A program made the translations under genes and the position numbers. A stretch of DNA of 64,000 bases from Planotetraspora kaengkrachanensis (GTDB lineage Bacteria; Actinomycetota; Actinomycetes; Streptosporangiales; Streptosporangiaceae). This document shows positions 8,987 through 17,583 of the stretch, piece by piece. The stretch spans positions 124,001 through 188,000 of the forward strand of contig NZ_BONV01000005.1 of NCBI RefSeq assembly GCF_016862895.1, written 5' to 3'. Numbering within the stretch: the first letter of the stretch is position 1; every line of letters starts with the position of its first letter. Under the pieces are notes generated by a model. It did no database searches and was not told the origin of the DNA. It saw only the letters and a list, made by a program, of their open reading frames with translations.

Positions 8987-9889
8987 TCAAATCAGCCGGA
9001 TCTTCTTCCCGCCGACACCCTCGGGCCGCAGGAGCAGCATCGCGCCCATGAGGATGAAGGAGAGGATCTCGCCCAGGCCCGGATTCACGTAGAAGTTCGT
9101 GAACTGCTGCAACAGGCCCACGGCCAGCGCCGCGATCGCGGCGCCGCGCAGCGATCCGAGTCCGCCGACCACGAGCACGATGAAGGCGTACAGGAGGTAC
9201 GTGTCGCCGATCGTGGTGTTGACGGCGTTCGCGTAGAGGGCGGCGAGCACGCCGCCCAGCCCGGCCACCGCCCCGCCGACCGTGAAGATCAACGTGAACG
9301 AGTGGCGGACGTCGATGCCGAGCGCGCGCACCATCTCGCGGTTCTCGACGCCCGCGCGCACCACCAGCCCGTGCCGGGTGTGCTTCAGGAACGCCTCGAG
9401 CGCGATCAGCAACAGGACCGCGACGCCGATGAGCACGAAGTCACCGCGCGCGATGTGCGCGCCGAAGATCTCGGTGGTCGTCCTGGTGAACCACGGCGGA
9501 GTCGGGACCGCCCGGCTGTCCGGCCCCCAGATCCCGTTCAGCAACGCGACCAGCGAGAACCCCAGCCCCGCCGTGACGAGCAGCTGGTCGAGGTGGTCCC
9601 GCTGGTAGAGCGCGCGGAGCAGCACCCGCTCGGTGAGGAAGGCCAGCGCCCCGCCGACCACGACGCCGACGAGCAGCGCGAACAGGAGGGTTCCGACGGA
9701 CGGCCCCGCGGCGAGGCTCGAATGCCGCAGCACGAACCAGCCTGCGTACGCGCATGCCGTCAGGTAGGCGCCGTGCGCGAACGTCAGCACCCGCATCAGG
9801 CCGAAGATCAGCGCGAGGCCGGACCCGAGCAGGAAGTAGACCGCGCCGACGGACAGGCCAGTGAAGATCATCAGGATCACGTTGCTCAT
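8987..9889 (-). CDS. Branched-chain amino acid-type ABC transporter permease (LivH-like)
   Basis: Permease of 300 residues and family length, with about eight hydrophobic segments and the LivH hallmark GLALIFGLMRVLTFAHGAYL near the N-terminus. It pairs with the LivM-like subunit. ATG 9889 overlaps the stop of the ATPase gene upstream (ATGA). Part of the five-gene importer SBP-LivG-LivF-LivH-LivM read leftward. Confidence 0.93.
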   Translation of the reverse strand: MSNVILMIFTGLSVGAVYFLLGSGLALIFGLMRVLTFAHGAYLTACAYAGWFVLRHSSLAAGPSVGTLLFALLVGVVVGGALAFLTERVLLRALYQRDHLDQLLVTAGLGFSLVALLNGIWGPDSRAVPTPPWFTRTTTEIFGAHIARGDFVLIGVAVLLLIALEAFLKHTRHGLVVRAGVENREMVRALGIDVRHSFTLIFTVGGAVAGLGGVLAALYANAVNTTIGDTYLLYAFIVLVVGGLGSLRGAAIAALAVGLLQQFTNFYVNPGLGEILSFILMGAMLLLRPEGVGGKKIRLI

Positions 9890-10617
9890 GAGCCGGCCCC
9901 CGATATGGCGGATTCGACGCTGAGGTAGGCCCGTACGGTCTCGTCGTCGTCGGCCAGCCGGGTGGCGGGGCCGTTGAGGACGATCGCGCCGTCGACCATC
10001 ACGGCGATGTGGTCGGCCAGCCGGCGCGCGACGGCGAGGTTCTGCTCCACCATCAGCACCGTGGTCTGCCCGGCCGTGCGCTCCAGCACGTCCACGACTT
10101 CACGCACCACCACCGGGGCGAGCCCCTTGGTCGGCTCGTCGATCAGCAGCAGGTCGTTGTCGTTCAGCAGGCCGCGGGCGAGCGACAACATCTGCTGCTG
10201 GCCGCCCGACAAGGTCCCCGCCAGGTGTTTCGTGCGGTTCTTCAGCTCGGGGAAGAGCTCGTACACCAGGTCGTAGCGCGGCCGTCCGCCGCGGCGTTCC
10301 GCGATGCGGAGGTTCTCCCCCACCGTCAGTCCGTGGAACACGTCGCGGTCCTCGGGGACGTAGCCGATCCCCCGCCGCACGATGTCGTGCGTCTCCTCCT
10401 GGCCGATCTCGTCCCCGGCGAACACGACCCTGCCGGTACGGCGGACGAGCCCGAGGACGGCCCGCATCGTGGTGGTCTTGCCGACGCCGTTACGGCCGAG
10501 CAGCACCGTCACCCGGTGCCGCGGCACTGTCAGGCGGACCCCTTGCAGGATGTGGGAGTCGCCGAGATAGGCGTGCAGGTCGGTCACTTCGAGAAGGGGG
10601 TCGTGGTCCGGGTTCAC
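9886..10617 (-). CDS. ABC transporter ATP-binding protein (LivF-like)
   Basis: Cytosolic ATPase of 243 residues. Walker A is GRNGVGKTT, the ABC signature LSGGQQQM, Walker B LLLIDEPTKGLAP and the switch His lies in MVEQNLAVA. TKGLAP after Walker B is characteristic of LivF. GTG 10617 overlaps the LivG stop (GTGA) and its stop overlaps the LivH start, so translation is coupled on both sides. Confidence 0.94.
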   Translation of the reverse strand: MNPDHDPLLEVTDLHAYLGDSHILQGVRLTVPRHRVTVLLGRNGVGKTTTMRAVLGLVRRTGRVVFAGDEIGQEETHDIVRRGIGYVPEDRDVFHGLTVGENLRIAERRGGRPRYDLVYELFPELKNRTKHLAGTLSGGQQQMLSLARGLLNDNDLLLIDEPTKGLAPVVVREVVDVLERTAGQTTVLMVEQNLAVARRLADHIAVMVDGAIVLNGPATRLADDDETVRAYLSVESAISGAGS

Positions 10618-11378
10618 AGCGGCTCCCCCAGGTAGGCGTCGCGAACCGTCGCGTCGGCGACGACGCTCTCCGGCGTGTCGAAGGCGAGCAGGGCGCCGTG
10701 GTGCATGACGGCGACCCGGTGTGCGAGCTCGAGAACGACGTCGATGTGGTGCTCGACCATCACTACGGTGGCGTCGGTGTCGCGCTGCACGTCGCGGATC
10801 AGCTGCATCAGCGACGGCAGGTCCTCGTTGTTCACCCCGGCCATCGGCTCGTCGAGCAACACGATCGTGGAGCCGCTCGCGAGCATGATCGCCAGCTCGA
10901 GCTTCCGCCGGTCCCCGTGCGAGAGCGATCCGGCCGGCGTGTGCCGGGCCCCGTCGAGGCCCACTCGCGCGAGGTGCTCGCGGATCGGGGCGAGTGCGGC
11001 GGCCGAGCGGCCCGGCGCGCGCCAGAGCCCGCCGAACCGCTGGTCCTTCGCCTGCGTGGCCAGCCGGACGTTCTCCAGGACCGTGAGGCCGAGGAAGAGG
11101 TAGGAGGTCTGAAAGGTGCGGCCGAGCCCGAGCCGGGCACGACGCGCGGGACTCGCCCTCGTCACGTCCCGGTCGTGCAACGCGACCCGCCCCCGGGTGG
11201 GGCGCATGGTCCCGCTGACGACGTTCAGCAGGCTGGTCTTGCCGGCGCCGTTGGGCCCGATCACCGCCACGAGCTCACCTGCGGCGACGCCGAACGTGAC
11301 GTCGCGCAGGATCTGAGCCCCGTCGATGACGAGGCTCAGATCCTCGACCGCGAGGGCCGCGGACTCCATGTCGGTCAC
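10614..11378 (-). CDS. ABC transporter ATP-binding protein (LivG-like)
   Basis: ATPase of 254 residues: Walker A GPNGAGKTS, signature LSHGDRRKLE, Walker B IVLLDEPMAGVN and switch His in MVEHHIDVV. LSHGDRR and MAGVN are typical of LivG-type subunits. GTG 11378 starts 1 bp after the stop of the binding-protein gene. Forms the heterodimeric motor with the LivF-like subunit. Confidence 0.94.
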   Translation of the reverse strand: MTDMESAALAVEDLSLVIDGAQILRDVTFGVAAGELVAVIGPNGAGKTSLLNVVSGTMRPTRGRVALHDRDVTRASPARRARLGLGRTFQTSYLFLGLTVLENVRLATQAKDQRFGGLWRAPGRSAAALAPIREHLARVGLDGARHTPAGSLSHGDRRKLELAIMLASGSTIVLLDEPMAGVNNEDLPSLMQLIRDVQRDTDATVVMVEHHIDVVLELAHRVAVMHHGALLAFDTPESVVADATVRDAYLGEPL

Positions 11379-11379
11379 G

Positions 11380-12597
11380 TCACTGCCTCTTGATGGGGTC
11401 GGTGACGGGGGTCTCCATCTCCTCGGGCGTGTAGGCCTTCACGAGCACCGGGGTCCACGAGCCGTCCGCGCCTTCGGTGAGCCGCACGGCGAACTGCGGG
11501 GTCAGCTCGGCATGGTCGGCGGCGCGCATCGTGACCTTGCCCTGGGGGCTCGTCCACGTGTAGTCGTCCAGCGACGAGGCCATCTTCTTCACGTCGTTGC
11601 CGCCTGTCTGGACCGCGTGGACGATCATCGCCGCCGCGTTCCAGCCCGTGGGGTCGTCGTACTCGATCTGGTGCTTGCGCTGCTCCGACCAGGAGATGAG
11701 GAACTTCTCCTCGTCGTTGCCGGAGAAGCCCGGGTAGTAGTACAGGCTGAACAGCGCGTTCTCCACACCTTTCGGCCCGAGGGCCTGGCCGATCGCGGCG
11801 TAGGTCTCACGTGTGATCAGGTAGCCGACGAACCGGCTGGTGTCGAAGACCCCCTGGGCGCGCAGCGCGGCGAAGAGCTGATCGGTGCCCGCGCCGACCC
11901 ACGAGCTGTAGATGTAGTCGGGGTTCTCGGCCTTGATCTGGGCAGCCACCGCGGTGAAGTTCGTCGTGGTCGTGGGCAGCAGGTGCTTGGTCGACTCGAT
12001 GCCCAGCGGGTCGATCTGGGCCTTCAGCGACGTGTAGGTGTCCTGTCCGTACGCGTAGTCCTGCCCGACGTAGGCGAGCCTCTTCGACGACAGGTCCCCT
12101 TCGCCGAGCAGCTTCGGGAAGATCTTCGAGCCGTTCTTGTTCGCGTTGCCGAACACCAGCGGGCTCATGCCGGTGAGCTGGTAACTCGCCGAGCCTCCGG
12201 GCAGATAGATGACGTTGTTCTGCACCGCCTGCTGGGCGACCGGGATGGCGATCGACGAGTCGGTGATGCCGGTGAGGAACGTGGCCCCCGACGCGATCAT
12301 GCTCTTGGCCTTGGCGATGCCCACCGCCGGCTTCCCCGTGTCGTCGGCGTAGGTGATCTCGATCTTGCGGCCGTCGACCGTGTTCGTGCCCTTGGTGAGG
12401 TAGTTGAGCCCGGCTTCGAGCCCGTTGCGGAAGTCGGCCGCCTGCACGGCGTACGTGCCGGTGATAGACGAGATGACGCCGACCTTGACGGTGTCGGAGC
12501 CTCCTGAGGCGGAACCCGAGGTCGAGCATGCCGCCATGGCGAGCCCCAACGGGACCATGAGCAGCGCCGCGCGAAGACGTGCGCCGGTGACGCGCAT
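11380..12597 (-). CDS. Substrate-binding lipoprotein of the HAAT ABC importer
   Basis: Extracellular binding protein of 405 residues, tethered by a lipid: the lipobox LAMAAC puts the modified Cys at about 24. The mature part begins VKVGVISSITGTYA, the usual periplasmic-binding-protein type I start. ATG 12597 is chosen because CAGGAG lies 5 nt upstream; a GTG two codons earlier overlaps the ribosome site. First gene of the importer operon. The specificity pocket cannot be read by eye, and members bind branched amino acids, aromatics or short carboxylates. Confidence 0.93.
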   Translation of the reverse strand: MRVTGARLRAALLMVPLGLAMAACSTSGSASGGSDTVKVGVISSITGTYAVQAADFRNGLEAGLNYLTKGTNTVDGRKIEITYADDTGKPAVGIAKAKSMIASGATFLTGITDSSIAIPVAQQAVQNNVIYLPGGSASYQLTGMSPLVFGNANKNGSKIFPKLLGEGDLSSKRLAYVGQDYAYGQDTYTSLKAQIDPLGIESTKHLLPTTTTNFTAVAAQIKAENPDYIYSSWVGAGTDQLFAALRAQGVFDTSRFVGYLITRETYAAIGQALGPKGVENALFSLYYYPGFSGNDEEKFLISWSEQRKHQIEYDDPTGWNAAAMIVHAVQTGGNDVKKMASSLDDYTWTSPQGKVTMRAADHAELTPQFAVRLTEGADGSWTPVLVKAYTPEEMETPVTDPIKRQ

Positions 12598-13006
12598 AGA
12601 CACTCCTGAGTTTCTGGTGACCAGCCGTCGAACTGCGCCGCGATGCGGTGCAGACGGGAATGTGGGGACAGACCGGGGACTGTGAGGCGCGTCTCTGTCT
12701 ATTTGACTATGAGGTCGGTGTCAAGTTACAGATCCTTAACGCGGCCAAACCGCCTCCCGCGACATGCCGTTTCTCCTGCTAATTCGGCGTTTTCAGCGCA
12801 TGGCGAGCGGCGGCCCGAGCAGAGCTACTTGACGCTGACCTCAATCTCAGCTTGAGTGTGACCCACGTAACACTCGCGCCCTCATCCCCAGCTCAGGAAT
12901 CCCTTGAGTGGATTACGGCTGGGCGGGGGCCCGGCGGGCCACGCATTCGGCCATGCGCACACCGCGAATCCCGATCCTCACAAGCGAGACCGTTTGGGAG
13001 ACGGCA
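12598..13006. other. Divergent control region between importer and SGNH esterase operons
   Basis: About 400 bp without a convincing gene. It contains TTGAC-N12-GTCAA (12703-12724) nearer the importer and the shared operator-like element at 12829-12856, with AT-richer DNA around 12700-12740 that suits a promoter. Short open frames here lack ribosome sites and family features. Confidence 0.6.
12829..12856. promoter_or_regulatory. Operator-like element shared with two other control regions
   Basis: TTGACGCTGACCTCAA is followed directly by TCTCAGCTTGAG. The first 22 bases match the element at 14865-14886 in all but two positions, both C/T changes. CTCAA at 12840-12844 and TTGAG at 12852-12856 form an extra inverted repeat. 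Placed between the importer binding-protein gene and the SGNH esterase gene. Likely a TetR site; not proven. Confidence 0.6.
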
Positions 13007-13912
13007 ATGAAGACAACGATCACCTCCCTCCGCCCGCGGGCCGGCGCATGGCGCCGTCTGGCGGCCGTCGTCTTCGGTGCGGCCGCGGGCGCCGCGCTGA
13101 TCGCGGCGCCCGCCCCGGCCGCGTCCGCGAGCACGCCGAGCGCGCTGTATGTCGCGCTCGGCGACTCCTACACCTCGGGTTACGGCCTGCCGACGCAACT
13201 GACCAGCCCGGCGATCATCGCGGGCTGCGGCCAGTCGTCCAGCAACTATCCGAAACTCGTGGCGGCGCACTACGGCATAGCGGTCGACGACCGCAGCTGC
13301 GCGGGCGCCACCACGGCGGCGTTCACCAACTGGCAGGGCGCCAACCCGCCCCAGACCAGCGCGCTCGGCCCGAACACCGTGCTGGTCACCATCGGCATGG
13401 GCGGAAACGACGTCGGATCCTCGATCATCACCACCTCGTGCCTGCAGGCCGGCGCCGCCAACCACAGCTGCCAGACGTCCCAGTTGAACAACCTGATCAA
13501 CACCAGCCTGGCGAACCTGGCCGCCCACCTGCCCGGCGACATCGCGAACATCAGGGCGCTCGCCCCGAACGCGGCCATCGTCTACGTCGGCTATCTGACC
13601 GGTCTGCCCAGCCTGTCCACGTGGACCGCGACCGGGTGCTCGTCCAACCTGCCGTACTACCCCGGCGACATCGCCTGGCTGAACAACTTCGGGCAGCGGC
13701 TCAACAACACCATCAGGACGGCCGCCCAGTCTCAGGGCGCGATCTTCGTCGACGCCCTGAACATGAGTGCCGGCCACGATCCGTGCCGGCCCGTCGGCAC
13801 CCGCTGGAACGAGGGGATCCACCCGGCCGCACCGGCGACCGCGACCTTCCACCCGAACCTCGCGGGCCACTCCGCGTACGCCTCAATGATCATCAGCGCT
13901 CTGGGAGGCTGA
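13007..13912 (+). CDS. Secreted SGNH/GDSL-family esterase or lipase
   Basis: Extracellular hydrolase of 301 residues. A signal peptide (basic RPRAGAWRR, hydrophobic run, ASA near 42) precedes the catalytic block I LGDSYTSGYG with Ser at about 54. Block III is GMGGNDV and the C-terminal block V HPNLAGH carries the catalytic His. Cys pairs in the mature part fit a secreted enzyme. ATG 13007 follows GGGAG. It may release acyl chains for the adjacent importer, but that link is only positional. A strong hairpin follows the stop. Confidence 0.92.
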   Translation: MKTTITSLRPRAGAWRRLAAVVFGAAAGAALIAAPAPAASASTPSALYVALGDSYTSGYGLPTQLTSPAIIAGCGQSSSNYPKLVAAHYGIAVDDRSCAGATTAAFTNWQGANPPQTSALGPNTVLVTIGMGGNDVGSSIITTSCLQAGAANHSCQTSQLNNLINTSLANLAAHLPGDIANIRALAPNAAIVYVGYLTGLPSLSTWTATGCSSNLPYYPGDIAWLNNFGQRLNNTIRTAAQSQGAIFVDALNMSAGHDPCRPVGTRWNEGIHPAAPATATFHPNLAGHSAYASMIISALGG

Positions 13913-13920
13913 CTTTCCTT

Positions 13921-13952
13921 CGGGTCCGGCCCTCGGTCGGTGGCCGGACCCG
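13921..13952 (+). terminator. Terminator hairpin of the SGNH esterase gene
   Basis: CGGGTCCGGCC and GGCCGGACCCG form a perfect 11-bp stem with a 10-nt loop, 8 bp after the stop codon. It is followed by a C-rich stretch rather than T residues. Confidence 0.8.
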
Positions 13953-14060
13953 CCTTCCCCACCCGCGGTTCAGCCGGTGGTGCGCTTGGTGGAGCGGCCG
14001 CTCCGCGGTGTGCCGCGGGCGGGCTTCGCCTCAGGGCCCGCGGCGGGCTCCTCCGCCTCT

Positions 14061-14744
14061 TCACCGACCGGTTTTGATCTTCAGCGCGTTCACCCAGAGC
14101 CGGGTGAGCATCGAGACGAGTTCCTCGAACGGGATGTCGTCACCGAGGACGTAGGTGCCGTAGGCCATCCGGCCCACCATCGCGTCGACGGCCTTGGCCG
14201 CGAGCAGCGGGTCGAGGTCGGGATCGGCCAGGCCGCGTTCCTGCAGTTCCCTGATGCTGCGGGCGTTGCGCCGCGCGAAGGCCTCTCCGCGTTTGCGTCG
14301 CAGCTCGCGCAGGTTCTCGTCGCACGTGGCCGCCTGCTCGAGCGCGCGCATGAGCCGGGCGTTGCGGCGATACCACATCAGGTAGGCGCGGTTGCCGGCC
14401 TCGATCTCCGCGATCGGCCCGCCGCCGCGAGTCGCCGCGCGGACGTGCGGGTGCAGCGCGGAGTCCTGGACCTGCTCGAGAACCGCGGTGAAGATCTCCT
14501 CCTTGCTGTTGAAGTACACATAGAAGGAGCCGACCGAGACGTTGGCCTCGCTGCTGATGTCACTCAGACGGGCGTCGAGGTAGCCGTCGTGCTCGAAGAC
14601 GCGGCGGGCCGCCGCTATGAGCCGCTCTCGCGTGCGCTGGCCGCGCGCGGTGGCGGGCAGGGGACGCTGCCCCGCGGTGTCGGCCTCGTCGGCGGCGACG
14701 TCGTGCGGGGTGTCTGCTGAGGTGGGACGGGATCGTGATGGCAT
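14061..14744 (-). CDS. TetR-family transcriptional regulator
   Basis: A 227-residue regulator with an N-terminal extension of about 30 residues before RGQRTRERLIAAARRVFEHD. The HTH is LSDISSEANVSVGSFYVYFN. It is divergent from the enoyl-CoA hydratase/kinase/ACAD operon starting at 14954, with the TTGACCTCAA element between them, so it probably represses that operon and itself. Its DNA-binding region resembles the TetR at 7208-7864 (RVFE-DG--- AR--DI-SEA pattern), fitting a shared operator. Confidence 0.93.
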   Translation of the reverse strand: MPSRSRPTSADTPHDVAADEADTAGQRPLPATARGQRTRERLIAAARRVFEHDGYLDARLSDISSEANVSVGSFYVYFNSKEEIFTAVLEQVQDSALHPHVRAATRGGGPIAEIEAGNRAYLMWYRRNARLMRALEQAATCDENLRELRRKRGEAFARRNARSIRELQERGLADPDLDPLLAAKAVDAMVGRMAYGTYVLGDDIPFEELVSMLTRLWVNALKIKTGR

Positions 14745-14828
14745 GTCACCGACAGCGTAGCTGAGGATCGCGTCAACGCGAACAAGGCCGCACTACAGGC
14801 CGTCAACCACGCTTTACCAGCTCGGCGG

Positions 14829-14848
14829 GGTTCCGGATGACCGGAACC
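14829..14848. repeat. Inverted repeat in the TetR/hydratase divergent region
   Basis: GGTTCCGG and CCGGAACC are perfect 8-bp arms around ATGA. It lies 17 bp from the TTGACCTCAA element. Could be a second operator or a hairpin in the TetR leader. Confidence 0.45.
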
Positions 14849-14864
14849 GGGCGGCCAAGCATAA

Positions 14865-14886
14865 TTGACGTTGACCTCAATTTCAG
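14865..14886. promoter_or_regulatory. Operator-like element upstream of the hydratase-kinase-ACAD operon
   Basis: TTGACGTTGACCTCAA followed by TTTCAG; the core TTGA-CC-TCAA has dyad symmetry. Nearly identical to the element at 12829 and related to the palindrome at 3476. Located 68 bp before the enoyl-CoA hydratase start and 121 bp from the TetR start. Best candidate site for the adjacent TetR protein. Confidence 0.65.
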
Positions 14887-14953
14887 ATAGAACCGACGAG
14901 GTCGGCGCCCGGCCCGGCGGCGGCCTCCCCCACAGCGAAAGGTCGGTGGTGAC

Positions 14954-15754
14954 GTGCCGTACTCGGAGATCGAGCGGCATCGCGACGACTCGGGTGTCGT
15001 GACGATCACGATGAACCGCCCCAGCAAGCTCAACGCGTACACCACGACGATGTGCGAAGAGCTGTCGGCGGCCATCGACGACTTCGCCCGCACCGACGCC
15101 GACCGCGTGCTGGTCCTCACGGGCGCCGGGCGCGGCTTCTGCTCCGGCGGCGACCTGTCCGGCCACTTCGAGGCCCTCAAGGCCACGACCCGCCAACTGG
15201 GCCACGCCGCCGTGATGCGCGAGGGCATGCATCCGGTCTCCCGCCGGCTGTTCGCCCTGGACAAACCCACGATCGCGATGGTCAACGGTCCGGCCGTCGC
15301 CGGCGGCCTCGCCCTGGCGCTGCTGTGCGACATCCGTGTCGCCGCCGACACGGCCGTCCTCGGAGACACGAGCGGCGCGGCCGGAGCGCTCCCTGACGAG
15401 GGAGGCGCGTGGCTGTTCCCGCGCGTCATGGGGTACGACCATGCCTTCAAGATGGTCGCCCTCAGCGAGAAGTACGACGCCGCCACGGCCCTGCGGCTCG
15501 GCCTGGTCACCGAGGTCGTGCCCGCCGCCGAGCTGCGTGAGCACACGATGGGACTCGCGCGGGACCTCGCGTCGCGGGCCGCCGTCACCCTCCGTATCGC
15601 CAAACGGATCATGCGGCGCGGCCTCGAGTCCACGTTCGAGGCGTCGCTCGGCGACGCCGAGATGGCGGTCGTGATGAACAACGACACCGAGGACGCCAGG
15701 GAGGGCGTCACCGCCTTCCTCGAACACCGCCGCCCCAAGTTCGAAGGCGCGTGA
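14954..15754 (+). CDS. Enoyl-CoA hydratase/isomerase family protein
   Basis: Crotonase-family protein of 266 residues. Family segments are ITMNRPSKLNAY, the oxyanion-hole stretch GAGRGFCSGGDLSGHFEA, and NGPAVAGGLALALLCDIRVA. The later DEGGAWLFPRVMG is usual for actinobacterial EchA-type hydratases. GTG 14954 gives the usual N-terminus. First gene of a six-gene rightward operon; the SDR gene follows after 6 bp. Likely hydrates an enoyl-CoA made by the ACAD11-like enzyme downstream. Confidence 0.92.
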   Translation: MPYSEIERHRDDSGVVTITMNRPSKLNAYTTTMCEELSAAIDDFARTDADRVLVLTGAGRGFCSGGDLSGHFEALKATTRQLGHAAVMREGMHPVSRRLFALDKPTIAMVNGPAVAGGLALALLCDIRVAADTAVLGDTSGAAGALPDEGGAWLFPRVMGYDHAFKMVALSEKYDAATALRLGLVTEVVPAAELREHTMGLARDLASRAAVTLRIAKRIMRRGLESTFEASLGDAEMAVVMNNDTEDAREGVTAFLEHRRPKFEGA

Positions 15755-15760
15755 AACGGG

Positions 15761-16558
15761 ATGACCGAAACCCCCCACGCGGGTGGTGAGCGCTCGGCGC
15801 CGCTGGCCGGCCGCACCGCGCTCGTCACCGGCGGGTCCCGCGGCATCGGCCTGGGAATCTCCTGCCTGTTCGCCGAACTCGGCGCGAACGTGCTCATCGT
15901 GTCCCGCCGCGAGCCCTCCCTCCTCGAGGCGGTCCGCTGCATCACGGAGACCGGCGTGGCCCCCGCCGCCGTCGCCTACCGGGTGGGCAGGGCGGATTCG
16001 GAGGACGACGCGCACGCGAGCGTCGCCTTCGCGATCGAGCGGTTCGGGGGCCTCGACATCCTGGTCAACAACGCCGCGACGAATCCCTACTTCGGGCCCC
16101 TGGTCGGGATCAGCCGCGGCCAGGCCGACAAGACCACCGGCGTCAACCTCTGGGGTCCCCTCATGTGGGTCCAGGCCGCCTGGGAGCAGTGCATGCGCGA
16201 CCACGGCGGCGCGGTGCTCAACATCTCCTCCACCAGCGGGATCGACGTGGACGTCGACCTCGGCTGGTACGGCGCCACCAAGGCCGGGCTGATCCACCTC
16301 ACCCGGCTGCTCGCGATGGAGCTGGCGCCGGCGGTCCGCGTCAACGCGATCTGCCCGGGCCTGGTCAAGACCGACATGTCCCGCGCGTTGTGGGAGAACG
16401 GCGAAGACGAGGTCGCCGCGACCATGCCACTCGCCCGGCTGGGAACACCCCGGGACATCGCCGAGGCCGCCGCCTTCCTCTGCTCCGACGCCGCCTCCTG
16501 GGTGACCGGGCAGACGCTGGCGGTCGACGGCGGCTATCTCGTACGGCCCTCGACATGA
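15761..16558 (+). CDS. Short-chain dehydrogenase/reductase
   Basis: Classical SDR of 265 residues: cofactor motif TGGSRGIGLG near 27, NNAATNPYFGP, catalytic Ser in ISSTSG, YGATK as Tyr/Lys pair and the GQTLAVDGGY C-terminus. Expected to oxidise a hydroxyacyl-CoA or reduce the ketone with NAD(P). Its TGA overlaps the ATG of the kinase gene, so the two are translationally coupled. Confidence 0.93.
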   Translation: MTETPHAGGERSAPLAGRTALVTGGSRGIGLGISCLFAELGANVLIVSRREPSLLEAVRCITETGVAPAAVAYRVGRADSEDDAHASVAFAIERFGGLDILVNNAATNPYFGPLVGISRGQADKTTGVNLWGPLMWVQAAWEQCMRDHGGAVLNISSTSGIDVDVDLGWYGATKAGLIHLTRLLAMELAPAVRVNAICPGLVKTDMSRALWENGEDEVAATMPLARLGTPRDIAEAAAFLCSDAASWVTGQTLAVDGGYLVRPST

Positions 16559-17574
16559 CCGACCTCCCGGGTCTCGACCTGAGCAAGCTGGAGGTCTGGC
16601 TGGACCGGAACCGGCCCGGCCTGCGTCGAGGCGGGCTCAGCGGCGAATTGCTGACCGGCGGGAAGTCCAACCTCACCTACCGGCTCACCGACGGCGTGAC
16701 CGTATGGGCGTTGCGCCGTCCGCCGCTCGGCCACGTGTTGCCGACCGCCCACGACATGACCCGGGAGTTCCGCGTGATCGGCGCCCTGCGCGGAACGGGG
16801 ATCCCGGTCGCCGGTGCCGTGGTGCTCGGCGACGACCCCGAGGTCGCGGCGGCACCGTTCTACCTGATGGACTTCGTCGACGGCCGCGTCCTGAGCACCG
16901 CCGAGGACACCCTCGCGCTGTCCCCCCAGGAAGCCGCCAGGACCGGTGAGCTGCTGGTCGACACGCTCGCCGCCCTCCACGCGCTCGACCCGGAGTCGGT
17001 CGGGCTGGGGGATTTCGCCCACCCGGCCGGATTCCTCCGCCGGCAGGTGACGCGCTGGCACCAGCAGTGGCGCTCTTCGGAGACCCGCCCGCTCGACCTG
17101 CTCCAGACCACCGTGGACAGGCTCTCCACGACGGTGCCCGACGGAGCGCGACCGGCGATCGTGCACGGCGACTTCCGGCTCGCGAACACGATCTTCACGT
17201 CGGCACTCGACCGGATCGCCGCCGTCATCGACTGGGAGATGGCCACGGTCGGCGACCCGCTCACGGACCTGGGCGTGCTCATGGTCTACCAGTCACTCGC
17301 CGCCGACGGCGACTTCGGCCTCGCCCCGCTGCCGCCGGCCGCGGGCCACCTCACCGCCGCCCAAATGGCCGGACGGTACCAGGCACGGTCGTCCCGCGAC
17401 CTCGGACGCCTGAACTGGTACATCGGGTTCGGCTTCTTCAAATTGGCAGTCATCTCCGAGACCATCCGCCATCGCCACCTCGCCGGACAGACGCTGGGCG
17501 CGGGCTTCGACCGCCCCGTCGACGACGTCCCGGCGATGCTCAAGGCGGCTCTGCAAGCCCTCTCCGACGATTAG
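16555..17574 (+). CDS. APH-type phosphotransferase, ACAD10/11-like kinase domain as a separate protein
   Basis: Aminoglycoside-phosphotransferase-fold kinase of 339 residues. The catalytic loop is HGDFRLANTIF and the metal-binding DFG equivalent is IDWEMATVGDPLTDLG. Both match the kinase half of ACAD10/11, not antibiotic kinases. In that system the kinase phosphorylates the hydroxyl of a 4-hydroxyacyl-CoA and the dehydrogenase half then removes phosphate to give the enoyl-CoA. Pseudomonas LvaA/LvaC is the two-gene bacterial equivalent. Here the next gene encodes the matching dehydrogenase. ATG 16555 overlaps the SDR stop. Function is inferred from family and pairing. Confidence 0.88.
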   Translation: MTDLPGLDLSKLEVWLDRNRPGLRRGGLSGELLTGGKSNLTYRLTDGVTVWALRRPPLGHVLPTAHDMTREFRVIGALRGTGIPVAGAVVLGDDPEVAAAPFYLMDFVDGRVLSTAEDTLALSPQEAARTGELLVDTLAALHALDPESVGLGDFAHPAGFLRRQVTRWHQQWRSSETRPLDLLQTTVDRLSTTVPDGARPAIVHGDFRLANTIFTSALDRIAAVIDWEMATVGDPLTDLGVLMVYQSLAADGDFGLAPLPPAAGHLTAAQMAGRYQARSSRDLGRLNWYIGFGFFKLAVISETIRHRHLAGQTLGAGFDRPVDDVPAMLKAALQALSDD

Positions 17575-17583
17575 GGAGACACC

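Noticed and set aside
16555-17574. Aminoglycoside resistance kinase
   Set aside because: APH fold only; loop motifs and the adjacent ACAD11-like gene fit acyl-CoA metabolism.
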